Source: a virus. Taken from it: 22,503 nt of DNA. Under the pieces are notes generated by a model, which saw only the letters and a program-made list of their open reading frames with translations, was not told the origin of the DNA and searched no databases. Below are positions 1 to 6,041 of the stretch, one piece after another; position 1 is the stretch's first letter; every line of letters begins with the position of its first letter. The translations under genes were made by a program, and so were the position numbers. The stretch spans positions 1 to 22,503 of the IMG/VR virus record IMGVR_UViG_3300044799_000334; one strand, 5' to 3'.

Positions 1-399
1 GCAACGGGCGGTGTTGCTGCCCCTGAAACCCCTGTTGCTGCCCCTGAAACCCCTGTTGCTGCCCCTGAAGCTGCACCAGTTGTGACAGCTCCAGTTGTTG
101 AAGTGAAGACCAAAGGTAAAAAGATCGTTGACGAAGTTAAAGCGGATATTGTCAAAGTTGAAGCTGAAGTCAAAACGGTCGCCGGTGAATTCGTTGAAAT
201 GGTGACAGTGACCGTGCCGAAGGAATTTAAACTTCAGCTCGACCACTTCCGTCAAGTCATCTACAAGGCAGGCATTCAGGAAATGGAACGCTTGCATGCA
301 GAACATTGGTGGGCAAAAGCGAATGGGGTTACGATCTACGACCCAAAAGCTGCGCCAGCTCCAACGGAACCTCCAACGGAACCGCCAGCAGCTCAGTAA
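1..399 (+). CDS. Unrecognised Pro/Ala/Lys-rich phage protein, 5' end outside window
   Basis: The frame is open from the first base of the window, so the true start lies upstream; 132 residues are visible. The visible part begins with a low-complexity segment of PVAAPET heptapeptides. A Lys/Glu/Val-rich, probably helical stretch follows (GKKIVDEVKAD...), then a more ordinary segment with the sequence AEHWWAKANG, and a Pro/Thr-rich tail (two TEPP units) before TAA. A GTG at 82 could be an internal start, but the repeats continue in frame upstream, so I treat the gene as partial. Its position just before head-connector genes suggests a virion or head-associated accessory protein. I do not recognise the family and give no function. 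Confidence 0.8.
   Translation, partial: ATGGVAAPETPVAAPETPVAAPEAAPVVTAPVVEVKTKGKKIVDEVKADIVKVEAEVKTVAGEFVEMVTVTVPKEFKLQLDHFRQVIYKAGIQEMERLHAEHWWAKANGVTIYDPKAAPAPTEPPTEPPAAQ
13..75 (+). repeat. 21-bp in-frame tandem repeat (heptapeptide)
   Basis: Two identical 21-base units (13-33 and 34-54) and a third copy (55-75) matching over its first 15 bases encode VAAPETP-type heptapeptides. The array may extend left of the window. Identity at DNA level suggests recent expansion. It probably forms an extended Pro/Ala linker in the protein. Confidence 0.85.
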
Positions 400-406
400 A
401 AGAAAC

Positions 407-430
407 CGGGCGGCATTCGTCGCCTGTTTT
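407..430 (+). terminator. Candidate intrinsic terminator or attenuator
   Basis: An 8-bp stem (407-414 with 419-426, two G-T pairs) with loop ATTC is followed directly by TTTT. It sits 8 bases after the stop of the first gene and ahead of the ribosome-binding site (GGAGG) of the next. The U tract is short, so termination would be partial; an attenuating site between a highly expressed head gene and connector genes would fit. Inferred from base pairing only. Confidence 0.45.
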
Positions 431-453
431 CAACTATTCTTACCGGAGGCAAT

Positions 454-678
454 ATGCCACTCGAACAAAGCTCATCCAAAGAAGCCCTCCAACACAATAT
501 CGGAAAAGAAATCGCTGCCGGGAAAGATCCAAAACAGGCTGCTGCGATTGCCTATAGCACTCAAAAAGCCAATGATGACTACGTCCCCATGGCTGTCAGT
601 GTTCTGCCTGAATCGGTAACGCCTGCGACCATCAACGAAGAAAATCGGAAATACTGGGGCACCCAGTTTTCGGGTTAA
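454..678 (+). CDS. Small conserved phage protein (SSSKEAL...AIAYS type)
   Basis: 74 residues, with a strong ribosome-binding site (CCGGAGG) 6 bases before ATG. The N-terminal half has the pattern [19 protein letters not shown] followed by [11 protein letters not shown] recognise this as a recurrent small phage protein motif (Ser/Lys cluster, helix, 'KQAxAIAYS'), often found near head genes and without a known function. The C-terminal half (residues about 43-74) is less typical and ends KYWGTQFSG. It lies between an upstream gene of unknown role and a small zinc-ribbon-like gene. The product is probably small and soluble; its role in the particle is unproven. Confidence 0.8.
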   Translation: MPLEQSSSKEALQHNIGKEIAAGKDPKQAAAIAYSTQKANDDYVPMAVSVLPESVTPATINEENRKYWGTQFSG

Positions 679-684
679 TTCACA

Positions 685-966
685 ATGACACAACGCATTG
701 ACATTGGTGACAATCACGAAATTGTGTACCTGAATTACGGCGGGGAAGAGCGTGTTGCCATTGATGTTTTCCACAAAACAAAAGACGGGAAAGACTGTGC
801 CGGTTTCGTTCCTTTTCGTGGCCGAGCATGGGATGCATGTTTCAGCGGTGAAATTGCAGCTTGGGATGTCCTGTCAATAGACCCCCTGACTCTTTCCCCG
901 TCTATTTTGTGTCGAGCTTGTGGTGATCATGGTTTTATTCGTGACGGAAAATGGGTGCAAGCATGA
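685..966 (+). CDS. Small protein resembling DUF6527-type phage proteins
   Basis: 93 residues. The C-terminal third reads LTLSPSILCRACGDHGFIRDGKW, with a CxxC pair, then His, Gly, Phe-Ile and Trp. This resembles the conserved end of DUF6527-like small proteins, in which an SLxPSI segment precedes a Cys/His-containing 'H-F-I-x-x-G-x-W' end. The N-terminal part is beta-rich (HEIVYLNYGGEERVAIDV). Other Cys residues (KDCAG, DACF) could complete a metal site, but I cannot establish one. The stop codon overlaps the next start as ATGA (963-966), so the two genes are probably translationally coupled. The family call is tentative; a coding call is safe. Confidence 0.65.
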   Translation: MTQRIDIGDNHEIVYLNYGGEERVAIDVFHKTKDGKDCAGFVPFRGRAWDACFSGEIAAWDVLSIDPLTLSPSILCRACGDHGFIRDGKWVQA

Positions 967-1427
967 TCACAGCCCAAAAATTCCGCGCCGACTTTCCGGA
1001 GTTCTGTGACGCGGAAGTCTACTTGAATTCACAGGTGGACTATTACATCAAGCTCGCATATTTGATGTTGAATCCTAGCCGATGGGGCAACACGATTGAT
1101 TTCGGTGCTGGCCTTTTCATTGCCCACAATATCTCATTGGAAGCTCGCGCTCAAGCCACTGCCGAGAATGGAGGCATCCCCGGAGAACAGACCGGCCCAG
1201 TGTCGTCCAAATCTGTGGATAAAGTTTCCATTTCCTATGACACTGGTTCGGGAGTTCAACCCGGCGCAGGGCATTGGAATTTGACGATCTACGGAACCCG
1301 GTTTACCCGGCTGGCAAGAATGATGGGGTCTGGCCCGATTCAAGTTGGTATCGGTGTCGCGCCAACCGGCAGCGGCAGCGCATGGTCTGGGCCAATTGTT
1401 ACGCCCGGCTTCTCAAACTTTGGTTAA
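963..1427 (+). CDS. Head-tail connector protein, DUF4054 type
   Basis: 154 residues. It begins MITAQKFRADFPEF, the typical opening of DUF4054 proteins, followed by the helical segment VYLNSQVDYYIKLAYLMLNPSRWG and an alpha-helical LFIAHNISLEARAQA stretch. A beta-type region (KVSISYDTG) and the GTRFTRLARMMGSGPI end follow, all in the order expected of the family. DUF4054 proteins are small head-completion/adaptor proteins of myophages that sit between portal and tail. An in-frame ATG at 951 exists. I chose 963 because it makes an ATGA overlap with the previous stop and places the family's usual Met-Ile-Thr start first. Gene order (before tail terminator and sheath) agrees. Confidence 0.85.
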   Translation: MITAQKFRADFPEFCDAEVYLNSQVDYYIKLAYLMLNPSRWGNTIDFGAGLFIAHNISLEARAQATAENGGIPGEQTGPVSSKSVDKVSISYDTGSGVQPGAGHWNLTIYGTRFTRLARMMGSGPIQVGIGVAPTGSGSAWSGPIVTPGFSNFG

Positions 1428-1436
1428 GGATTGAAA

Positions 1437-1679
1437 ATGGCTATTCATGTTTATGTTGGCGGTGGAAGCAGCAATGGCAAGAAGACAAAAGATGCCAGAG
1501 AGGACACGAGCCTTCTTGATCGTGCCAGAAGCGATTTGAAGACATGCTATGACAATCTGCAGCGGTTCAATTCTGCTAACAAAACGGCAGAACGAAGCGT
1601 CGACAATGCAACCTCTTTGATCAGTAAGGCAATGGGTGAGTTGTTGAAAGCCAAAGACACAATGAACATTGACGGCTAA
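1437..1679 (+). CDS. Small helical protein of the head-neck region, function unknown
   Basis: 80 residues starting at the ATG that follows AAGGA by 6 bases; a TTG two codons upstream is less likely. The N-terminus is short and beta-like (MAIHVYVGGGSSNGKK). The rest is charged and predicted helical by eye (LLDRARSDLKTCYDNLQRF, then SLISKAMGELLKAKD). No catalytic motif is seen. It ends TAA directly against the ATG of the tail-completion-like gene, so it belongs to the same operon. It could be a minor virion protein or a scaffold or chaperone for the connector; the sequence does not decide. Confidence 0.7.
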   Translation: MAIHVYVGGGSSNGKKTKDAREDTSLLDRARSDLKTCYDNLQRFNSANKTAERSVDNATSLISKAMGELLKAKDTMNIDG

Positions 1680-2237
1680 ATGAAAAACGCCGCCCAACTT
1701 CTTGTCGACAAACTGCCAAAGCTGAAAATTGCTTTTGCCTCTTTGTCGAAACAAGATGTGTTGGTTGGTGTTCCTCGGGAAGACGGAATGCGGAAACCGG
1801 AACCCGGTGAATTGTCCACAATGACAAACGCAATGTTGGCGTACATTCACGACAATGGTTCCCCGGCTGCAAACATTCCAGCCCGGCCATTCATGCACCC
1901 CGGAATCGAAGCTGCCAAAGCGAGGATTGTGACTCAATTCAAGATTGCCGGCAAGAAGGCTTTAGACGGTGATGTGGCGGCAATTGAACAAGGCTTGAAC
2001 AAGGTTGGCCTGTTGGCACAGTCTTCCATCCGCAACGCCATCAACGAGGGCATTCCTCCGGCATTGGCTACGGCAACCATCAAAGGGCGTATCCGGGCGC
2101 GCACTGCTGTGAAGGGCGCTAAGATGGAATTGGCAAGCAGGGAAGCAGGCAATGACGCCGGGACAGACAATGCAAAGCCTCTTGTGGCAACTGGGCAGAT
2201 GCGCAACGCTATTAATTTTATTTTGAGGAAGAAGTAG
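1680..2237 (+). CDS. Neck/tail-completion protein (gp10/virion-morphogenesis-like)
   Basis: 185 residues, with its start codon directly after the preceding TAA. It contains the pattern IPARPFMHPGIE (residues about 60-75), a long helix with VGLLAQSSIRNAI, then a variable region and a C-terminal PLVATGQMRNAINF. The 'ARPFM' and 'L-x-x-TGxMRNAI' signatures are characteristic of phage neck/tail-completion proteins related to HK97 gp10 and Mu virion-morphogenesis proteins, which join the head to the tail. Position between the DUF4054 connector and the tail terminator agrees. The region of about residues 128-160 (TIKGRIRARTAVKGAK...) is rich in Arg/Lys. Function follows from family resemblance and synteny. 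Confidence 0.78.
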   Translation: MKNAAQLLVDKLPKLKIAFASLSKQDVLVGVPREDGMRKPEPGELSTMTNAMLAYIHDNGSPAANIPARPFMHPGIEAAKARIVTQFKIAGKKALDGDVAAIEQGLNKVGLLAQSSIRNAINEGIPPALATATIKGRIRARTAVKGAKMELASREAGNDAGTDNAKPLVATGQMRNAINFILRKK

Positions 2238-2238
2238 A

Positions 2239-2619
2239 GTGCCCTTCCTAGACGTCACCTCCGTTCTCTTCGACCCAGACTTCGCTGACAAATTCAATGT
2301 CCGGCGCAGGGCAGAAGTGATGGATGAGCATGGGCGGTCAACACAAGTTGAGAAGTTGCTGAAAAATAAAGCTGGTGTCGTGACTGCCATCAGTCCGAAC
2401 GACTTGAACCGCGCAGAAGATTACCAGACCATGACTCGAAGCATAAGCGTTATCTGCAAATTCTCTTTGCGCGGGGAAACACAAGGCTATCAGCCGGACA
2501 TCGTTGTCTGGAAAGGTGGCAATTATCTGGTCAAGCATGTTGATCCTTACCCGCAATTTGGACAAGGATTTTATCAGGCGGAGTGCAGTTCAATGGACAA
2601 GTTGGAACAGCCAATCTAA
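2239..2619 (+). CDS. Putative head-tail joining protein
   Basis: 126 residues, starting with GTG one base after the previous stop; the purine-rich GAGGAAGAAG just upstream gives a ribosome-binding site. It is beta-rich: early DVTSVLFDPDFADKFNVRRR, middle MTRSISVICKFSLRG, then PDIVVWKGGNYLVKHVDPYPQFGQGF. 'Y-V-K-x-V-x-P-Y-x-x-x-G-x-G-F' resembles the end of head-closure/head-tail joining proteins, which are short beta-barrels. Its TAA overlaps the next ATG (TAATG at 2617-2621), so coupling is likely. Between a tail-completion and a tail-terminator gene, a neck role is the best inference; the fold needs structural comparison. Confidence 0.65.
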   Translation: MPFLDVTSVLFDPDFADKFNVRRRAEVMDEHGRSTQVEKLLKNKAGVVTAISPNDLNRAEDYQTMTRSISVICKFSLRGETQGYQPDIVVWKGGNYLVKHVDPYPQFGQGFYQAECSSMDKLEQPI

Positions 2620-3197
2620 TGCCCAACACCAGCGCCTCCGGAGGCTTCCTCGCCCCTTCCCTTTCCCTTGCTCCCTTACAGGACGCAGCACTGCTTGACT
2701 TTATTCAGGCATGGATTGTCGGCTTGACCGGCCTGTTACCACAGAACATCCGTCCTCGTTGGCAACCGGAGCCGCCGAACATTCCTGCAGACACCGTGGA
2801 TTGGGCGGCATTCGGCATCAAAAAAAGGATCAAAGACACCTACGGTGCGGAGTTGCACGTACCGGCTGCTTTAGGGTATAATGAAATTCGTAGGCACGAA
2901 GAACTTGACATTCTGGTTTCTTTTTATGGCCCAAATGCGGATGAGTCCTGCGATCTGTTTTCCGAAGGGATGCAGGTGGCACAGAACAGAGAGATCTTGA
3001 CCCTGAACAACATGGGTTTGATTTCCAGCGGTGACGCCATTGTTGTACCAGAACTGTTGAAAGAGAAATGGTTAAGACGAGTCGACTTACCTTTTAGCCT
3101 CAAAAGACAGATAGTTAGACAATATGGTGTGCAGAACATTCTCACAGCCGACATCGAATTGAACAACGAGTATTACCTGACACCGATCACAGTTTAA
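2619..3197 (+). CDS. Tail terminator protein (LIC_12616/gp12-like)
   Basis: 192 residues from the ATG overlapping the upstream stop. A GTG at 2583 would extend it by 12 residues but lies inside the preceding gene and lacks a better ribosome-binding site. Recognisable features are LDFIQAWIVGLTGLLPQNIRPRW near residues 25-50, HEELDILVSFYGPNADE at about 88-105, and a C-terminal segment in which an R-x-V-R-Q-Y region precedes ILTADIELNNEY. These match the phage neck/tail terminator family (LIC_12616-like) that caps the contractile tail and precedes the sheath gene. The sheath gene follows 12 bases downstream, as in related myophages. Role in ending tail-tube polymerisation follows from the family. 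Confidence 0.8.
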   Translation: MPNTSASGGFLAPSLSLAPLQDAALLDFIQAWIVGLTGLLPQNIRPRWQPEPPNIPADTVDWAAFGIKKRIKDTYGAELHVPAALGYNEIRRHEELDILVSFYGPNADESCDLFSEGMQVAQNREILTLNNMGLISSGDAIVVPELLKEKWLRRVDLPFSLKRQIVRQYGVQNILTADIELNNEYYLTPITV

Positions 3198-3209
3198 CGG
3201 GAGCATAAT

Positions 3210-5021
3210 ATGAAGGCTTTATCCATCAATCGCTTGGTCAATGTGTCGGTGAATCTGGCTCCGAAATCTGCACAAATGCAGAATATTTCGACGCTGTTAA
3301 TTCTCGGCTCCTCCAGTGTCATCGACTCTGTTGAACGCTACCGGGAATATACCAGCATCGAAGATGTCACTGCTGACTTCAGTACGACCTCTCCGGAATA
3401 CCTTGCTGCTGTGCTTTGGTTCGAGCAAGCGCCTCAACCTGTGTCATTGCAGATTGGCCTTTGGGCGAAGAACGCCATTGCAGGCGCATTGCGCGGCGCG
3501 ACTCTTTCCGCTGCCCAGCAGTCTATTGCTGCTTGGAACGCTGTGACATCCGGTTCATTTGCTGTAGTCGAAAACGGAACCCCGCTTTCTGTGACCGGCT
3601 TGAACTTCAGCACGGCAACGAACTTGAATGGCGTTGCCTCAACCATCCAAACAGCACTGGCAATTCTGAGTGCTGGTTCGACCGTTGTATGGAATGCCAA
3701 CTATCAACGGTTCGAGTTCACCTCCGGAACAACTGGGGCCACCTCCTCGGTGAATTCCCTCGAATTGCCGACCGCCACTGGCGCATACAGCTTTGCCGGG
3801 CAACTAGCAAACAATGACACTATAACCCTGAATGGCACTGTGGTCACTTTCGTCACCGGAACACCAGTCGGCCCTCAAGTCCAGATCAGCGCGGTTGATC
3901 TTCCCGGTACTCTGGTAAACTTATTGACCTTCTTACAATCGTCCACTGACACACAGCTTGTCAAGTTCAAGTATTTTGTCGTTGGTTCCGCGCTGTACGT
4001 TGAAGCAGTTGCCACAGGGACAGCCGGAAACGCCCTGACAACGGTGAAGTCTGGAACGAACATATCTGTCACTGGCGCAACCTTGGCAGGCGGTTCCGGA
4101 ACCGACATTTCGACAATGCTGGCGGCAACAGCAACTTCTTCCGGTGCTTATGTTGCAGCCGGACTTGCTGCCGAAACGGCGCTGGCGGCGACAACCTTAT
4201 TCGATCAAAACTACGGACAAAACTGGTATGGTCTGGTTATTGCCGGAGCTTCCAATTCTGATCACCTTGCTGTTGCCCCTTACATTGAGGCATCAGCAAG
4301 CAAACACCTGTATGGTGTGACCACAATGGAAGCCGGTGTCCTTTCTTCCGTGAGCTCAACTGACGTTGCTTACTTGTTGAAGCAGCTTGCCTTCAAACGA
4401 ACAGCGGTTCAATTCTCAAGTTCGAATGCCTACGCTGTTTGTTCTTTGTTGGGACGAATTCTGACCACGAACTACAACGGCAACAACACTGTGATCACAT
4501 TGATGTATAAACAAGAACCGGGAATCGTTCCTGAGAACTTGAATGTGACACAGATGTCGGCGCTGGAAGGCAAAAATTGCAACGTCTTCGTCGCTTACAA
4601 CAACAACACGGCAATTGTCGAGCCGGGCATGGTTTCGTCCGGAGAATTTGTTGACACCATCACAGGGACGGATTGGTTGGCACTGGACATCCAGACTTCC
4701 ATCTATAACCTGCTCTATACCACGACAACCAAGATCCCTCAGACCGACGCAGGCAATCACATGCTCGTCACCACAATTGAGGGCGTTTGCTCACAGGGTG
4801 TCACAAATGGATTGCTTGCTCCGGGAACTTGGAACACGGGAGGCTTCGGTGCACTGAATTCCGGTGACTTCTTACCGAAAGGATTCTATGTTTTCGCTCC
4901 GCCGATTGCCTTGCAGAATCCAGCAGACCGTTCGGCGCGCAAGTCTGTTCCAATTCAAGTGGCTGCAAAGCTGGCTGGCGCTATTCATAGCGTCGATGTA
5001 ATCATCAACGTGAACCGCTAA
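3210..5021 (+). CDS. Tail sheath protein, DUF3383 family
   Basis: 603 residues, ribosome-binding site GGGAG. The N-terminus (SINRLVNVSVNLAPKSAQMQ, then a Y-x-S-x-E-x-V-x-x-D segment and SPEYLAAVLWFEQ) and C-terminus (LLTTNYNGNN..., SGEFVDTITGTDWL, IQVAAKLAGAIHSV...) are those of DUF3383 sheath proteins of myophages such as Bcep781-like and PB1-like viruses. The sheath surrounds the tube and contracts to drive injection. About residues 192-297 look like an extra beta domain (NDTITLNGTVVTFVTG, then TAGNALTTVKSGT) inserted into the sheath, which may explain a length above the usual roughly 500. An immediately preceding stretch (115-190) also has a TG-rich beta character. The tube gene follows 10 bases later. 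Confidence 0.92.
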   Translation: MKALSINRLVNVSVNLAPKSAQMQNISTLLILGSSSVIDSVERYREYTSIEDVTADFSTTSPEYLAAVLWFEQAPQPVSLQIGLWAKNAIAGALRGATLSAAQQSIAAWNAVTSGSFAVVENGTPLSVTGLNFSTATNLNGVASTIQTALAILSAGSTVVWNANYQRFEFTSGTTGATSSVNSLELPTATGAYSFAGQLANNDTITLNGTVVTFVTGTPVGPQVQISAVDLPGTLVNLLTFLQSSTDTQLVKFKYFVVGSALYVEAVATGTAGNALTTVKSGTNISVTGATLAGGSGTDISTMLAATATSSGAYVAAGLAAETALAATTLFDQNYGQNWYGLVIAGASNSDHLAVAPYIEASASKHLYGVTTMEAGVLSSVSSTDVAYLLKQLAFKRTAVQFSSSNAYAVCSLLGRILTTNYNGNNTVITLMYKQEPGIVPENLNVTQMSALEGKNCNVFVAYNNNTAIVEPGMVSSGEFVDTITGTDWLALDIQTSIYNLLYTTTTKIPQTDAGNHMLVTTIEGVCSQGVTNGLLAPGTWNTGGFGALNSGDFLPKGFYVFAPPIALQNPADRSARKSVPIQVAAKLAGAIHSVDVIINVNR

Positions 5022-5031
5022 GAGGTAATTC

Positions 5032-5475
5032 ATGTCAACATATTCTTTTCTTGATTGTAACGTAGCGATTGTCGGCCCCGGTGGTGCCATCAATCTTGGC
5101 GCTGGTGCGGCCACCTCCGAAGAGGGCATCAGTGTAAATCCAACTGGTGACATCGACAGCATGCACATCGGGGCAGATGGAACTCCAATGCATTCTTTGC
5201 ACGCAGACAAGTCCGGTGAAGTCTCGGTGCGACTGCTGAAGACTTCCCCCGTTAATCAACGGCTGTCCCAGATGTATGCTCTGCAAACGTCTTCCGGCAG
5301 CAACCACGGCCAGAACACCATTTCGATTTCCAACTCGGTGACACAGGATTCCATCACCTGCCAGCAAGTTGCCTTCAAGCGAGCGCCGAATCTGACTTAT
5401 GCAAAAGAAGGTGGCACTGTGGAATGGCAATTCAACGCCGGCATCATTGATCGTTCGCTTGGGAGCCAGACGTGA
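5032..5475 (+). CDS. Tail tube protein, DUF3277 family
   Basis: 147 residues, with AAGAGG upstream of ATG. It starts MSTYSFLDCNVAIVGPGG and has SVRLLKTSPVNQRLSQMY in the middle. A beta-strand pair (ISISNSVTQDSITCQQVAF), then the conserved acidic-aromatic end GGTVEWQFNAGIID, follows. This is the DUF3277-type tail tube found next to DUF3383 sheath genes. The tube forms the inner channel through which DNA passes. Its stop overlaps the GTG of the assembly chaperone as GTGA (5472-5475), so the two are coupled. Length is normal for the family. Confidence is high because neighbour order and sequence agree. Confidence 0.92.
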   Translation: MSTYSFLDCNVAIVGPGGAINLGAGAATSEEGISVNPTGDIDSMHIGADGTPMHSLHADKSGEVSVRLLKTSPVNQRLSQMYALQTSSGSNHGQNTISISNSVTQDSITCQQVAFKRAPNLTYAKEGGTVEWQFNAGIIDRSLGSQT

Positions 5476-5879
5476 ATATAACGCTCGGCGGAAAAAACTA
5501 TTCTGCCTTAAACCGGCTGGATGCTTTTACCCAGTTGCACGTCAGCCGGAAACTTGCTCCTGCTTTGCCCTTGATGCAGGGTATGGTCAACCCGGCCAAT
5601 GCTGAAAAAGACAAGACACTTTTAACCGTCTTGATGCTTTCAAATGTGTCCGATGATGATGTTGAATACATCATCAAGAAGTGTCTTAGTGTGGTCACTC
5701 GGGAACAGGAAGGCGGTCGTCAGGCCAAGATCCAAAGTTCAGACGGAAGCCTCATGTTTGACGATATCAAGATGGAAGACATGTTGAAATTGACATTCGA
5801 AATTGTCGAGGAGAATCTCGGTGATTTTTTCAGAGACGCCCTAAGCGTTATGACGCCGGAGAAGCCAACAGAGAGCTAG
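5472..5879 (+). CDS. Tail assembly chaperone, short (zero-frame) product
   Basis: 135 residues, GTG start inside a GTGA overlap with the tube gene. The protein is largely helical: FTQLHVSRKLAPALPLMQG, VLMLSNVSDDDVEYIIKKCLS, and IKMEDMLKLTFEIVEENLGDFF. This matches small tail assembly chaperones that bind the tape measure protein while the tail forms. At residues 119-120 the codons read TTT TTC after a T, forming the -1 slippery heptamer described separately. The zero frame then runs RDALSVMTPEK to TAG. Position between tube and tape measure is the canonical place for the chaperone pair. The short form is expected to be the abundant product. Confidence 0.85.
   Translation: MNITLGGKNYSALNRLDAFTQLHVSRKLAPALPLMQGMVNPANAEKDKTLLTVLMLSNVSDDDVEYIIKKCLSVVTREQEGGRQAKIQSSDGSLMFDDIKMEDMLKLTFEIVEENLGDFFRDALSVMTPEKPTES
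5825..5831 (+). promoter_or_regulatory. -1 programmed ribosomal frameshift site (T TTT TTC)
   Basis: The heptamer is in correct phase: zero-frame codons are TTT (5826-5828) and TTC (5829-5831), preceded by T. Slippage by one base re-pairs both tRNAs perfectly and enters a frame that is open to 6037. A small hairpin can form just downstream (5835-5839 with 5845-5849, one G-T pair); it is closer than the usual 5-9 bases and weak. Tail chaperone genes of many phages use a frameshift here, which supports the reading. Confidence 0.75.
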
Positions 5880-6037
5880 ACACCATGTCCGGTGAAGAGG
5901 ACTGGTTGTTGCGTCCTGTTCTTCGCGGCATGTGCAAGTATGAATCACTGTTGGACGGACGCTTAGGGCTGGCAGACATTTCTAGAATGAATGAAGCACT
6001 GGATGTAGAAGCCCACAACCAACAGCTCTTGAGGTAA
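5831..6037 (+). CDS. Tail assembly chaperone extension, read by -1 frameshift (DUF6889-like)
   Basis: This is the -1 frame part of the chaperone: 68 residues fused after residue 120 of the short form would give a 188-residue long form. The first 18 residues (QRRPKRYDAGEANRELDT) are basic then acidic. From an internal ATG at 5885 the sequence reads MSGEEDWLLRPVLRGMCKYE, then LLDGRLGLADISRMNEALD, matching the small DUF6889-type proteins that sit between chaperone and tape measure. The ATG at 5885 has no good ribosome-binding site (only AGAGAG) and overlaps nothing useful, so a frameshift product is favoured over an independent 50-residue protein. Both could exist. The stop is 4 bases before the tape-measure ATG. 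Confidence 0.75.
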   Translation, partial: QRRPKRYDAGEANRELDTMSGEEDWLLRPVLRGMCKYESLLDGRLGLADISRMNEALDVEAHNQQLLR

Positions 6038-6041
6038 TAAT

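Noticed and set aside
1413-1937. Long minus-strand open frame (174 codons) opposite neck genes
   Set aside because: It lies antisense to two recognised genes with good starts and family marks.
5885-6037. Independent 50-residue gene starting at ATG 5885
   Set aside because: Not excluded, but the weak ribosome-binding site and the in-phase slippery heptamer favour a frameshifted extension.
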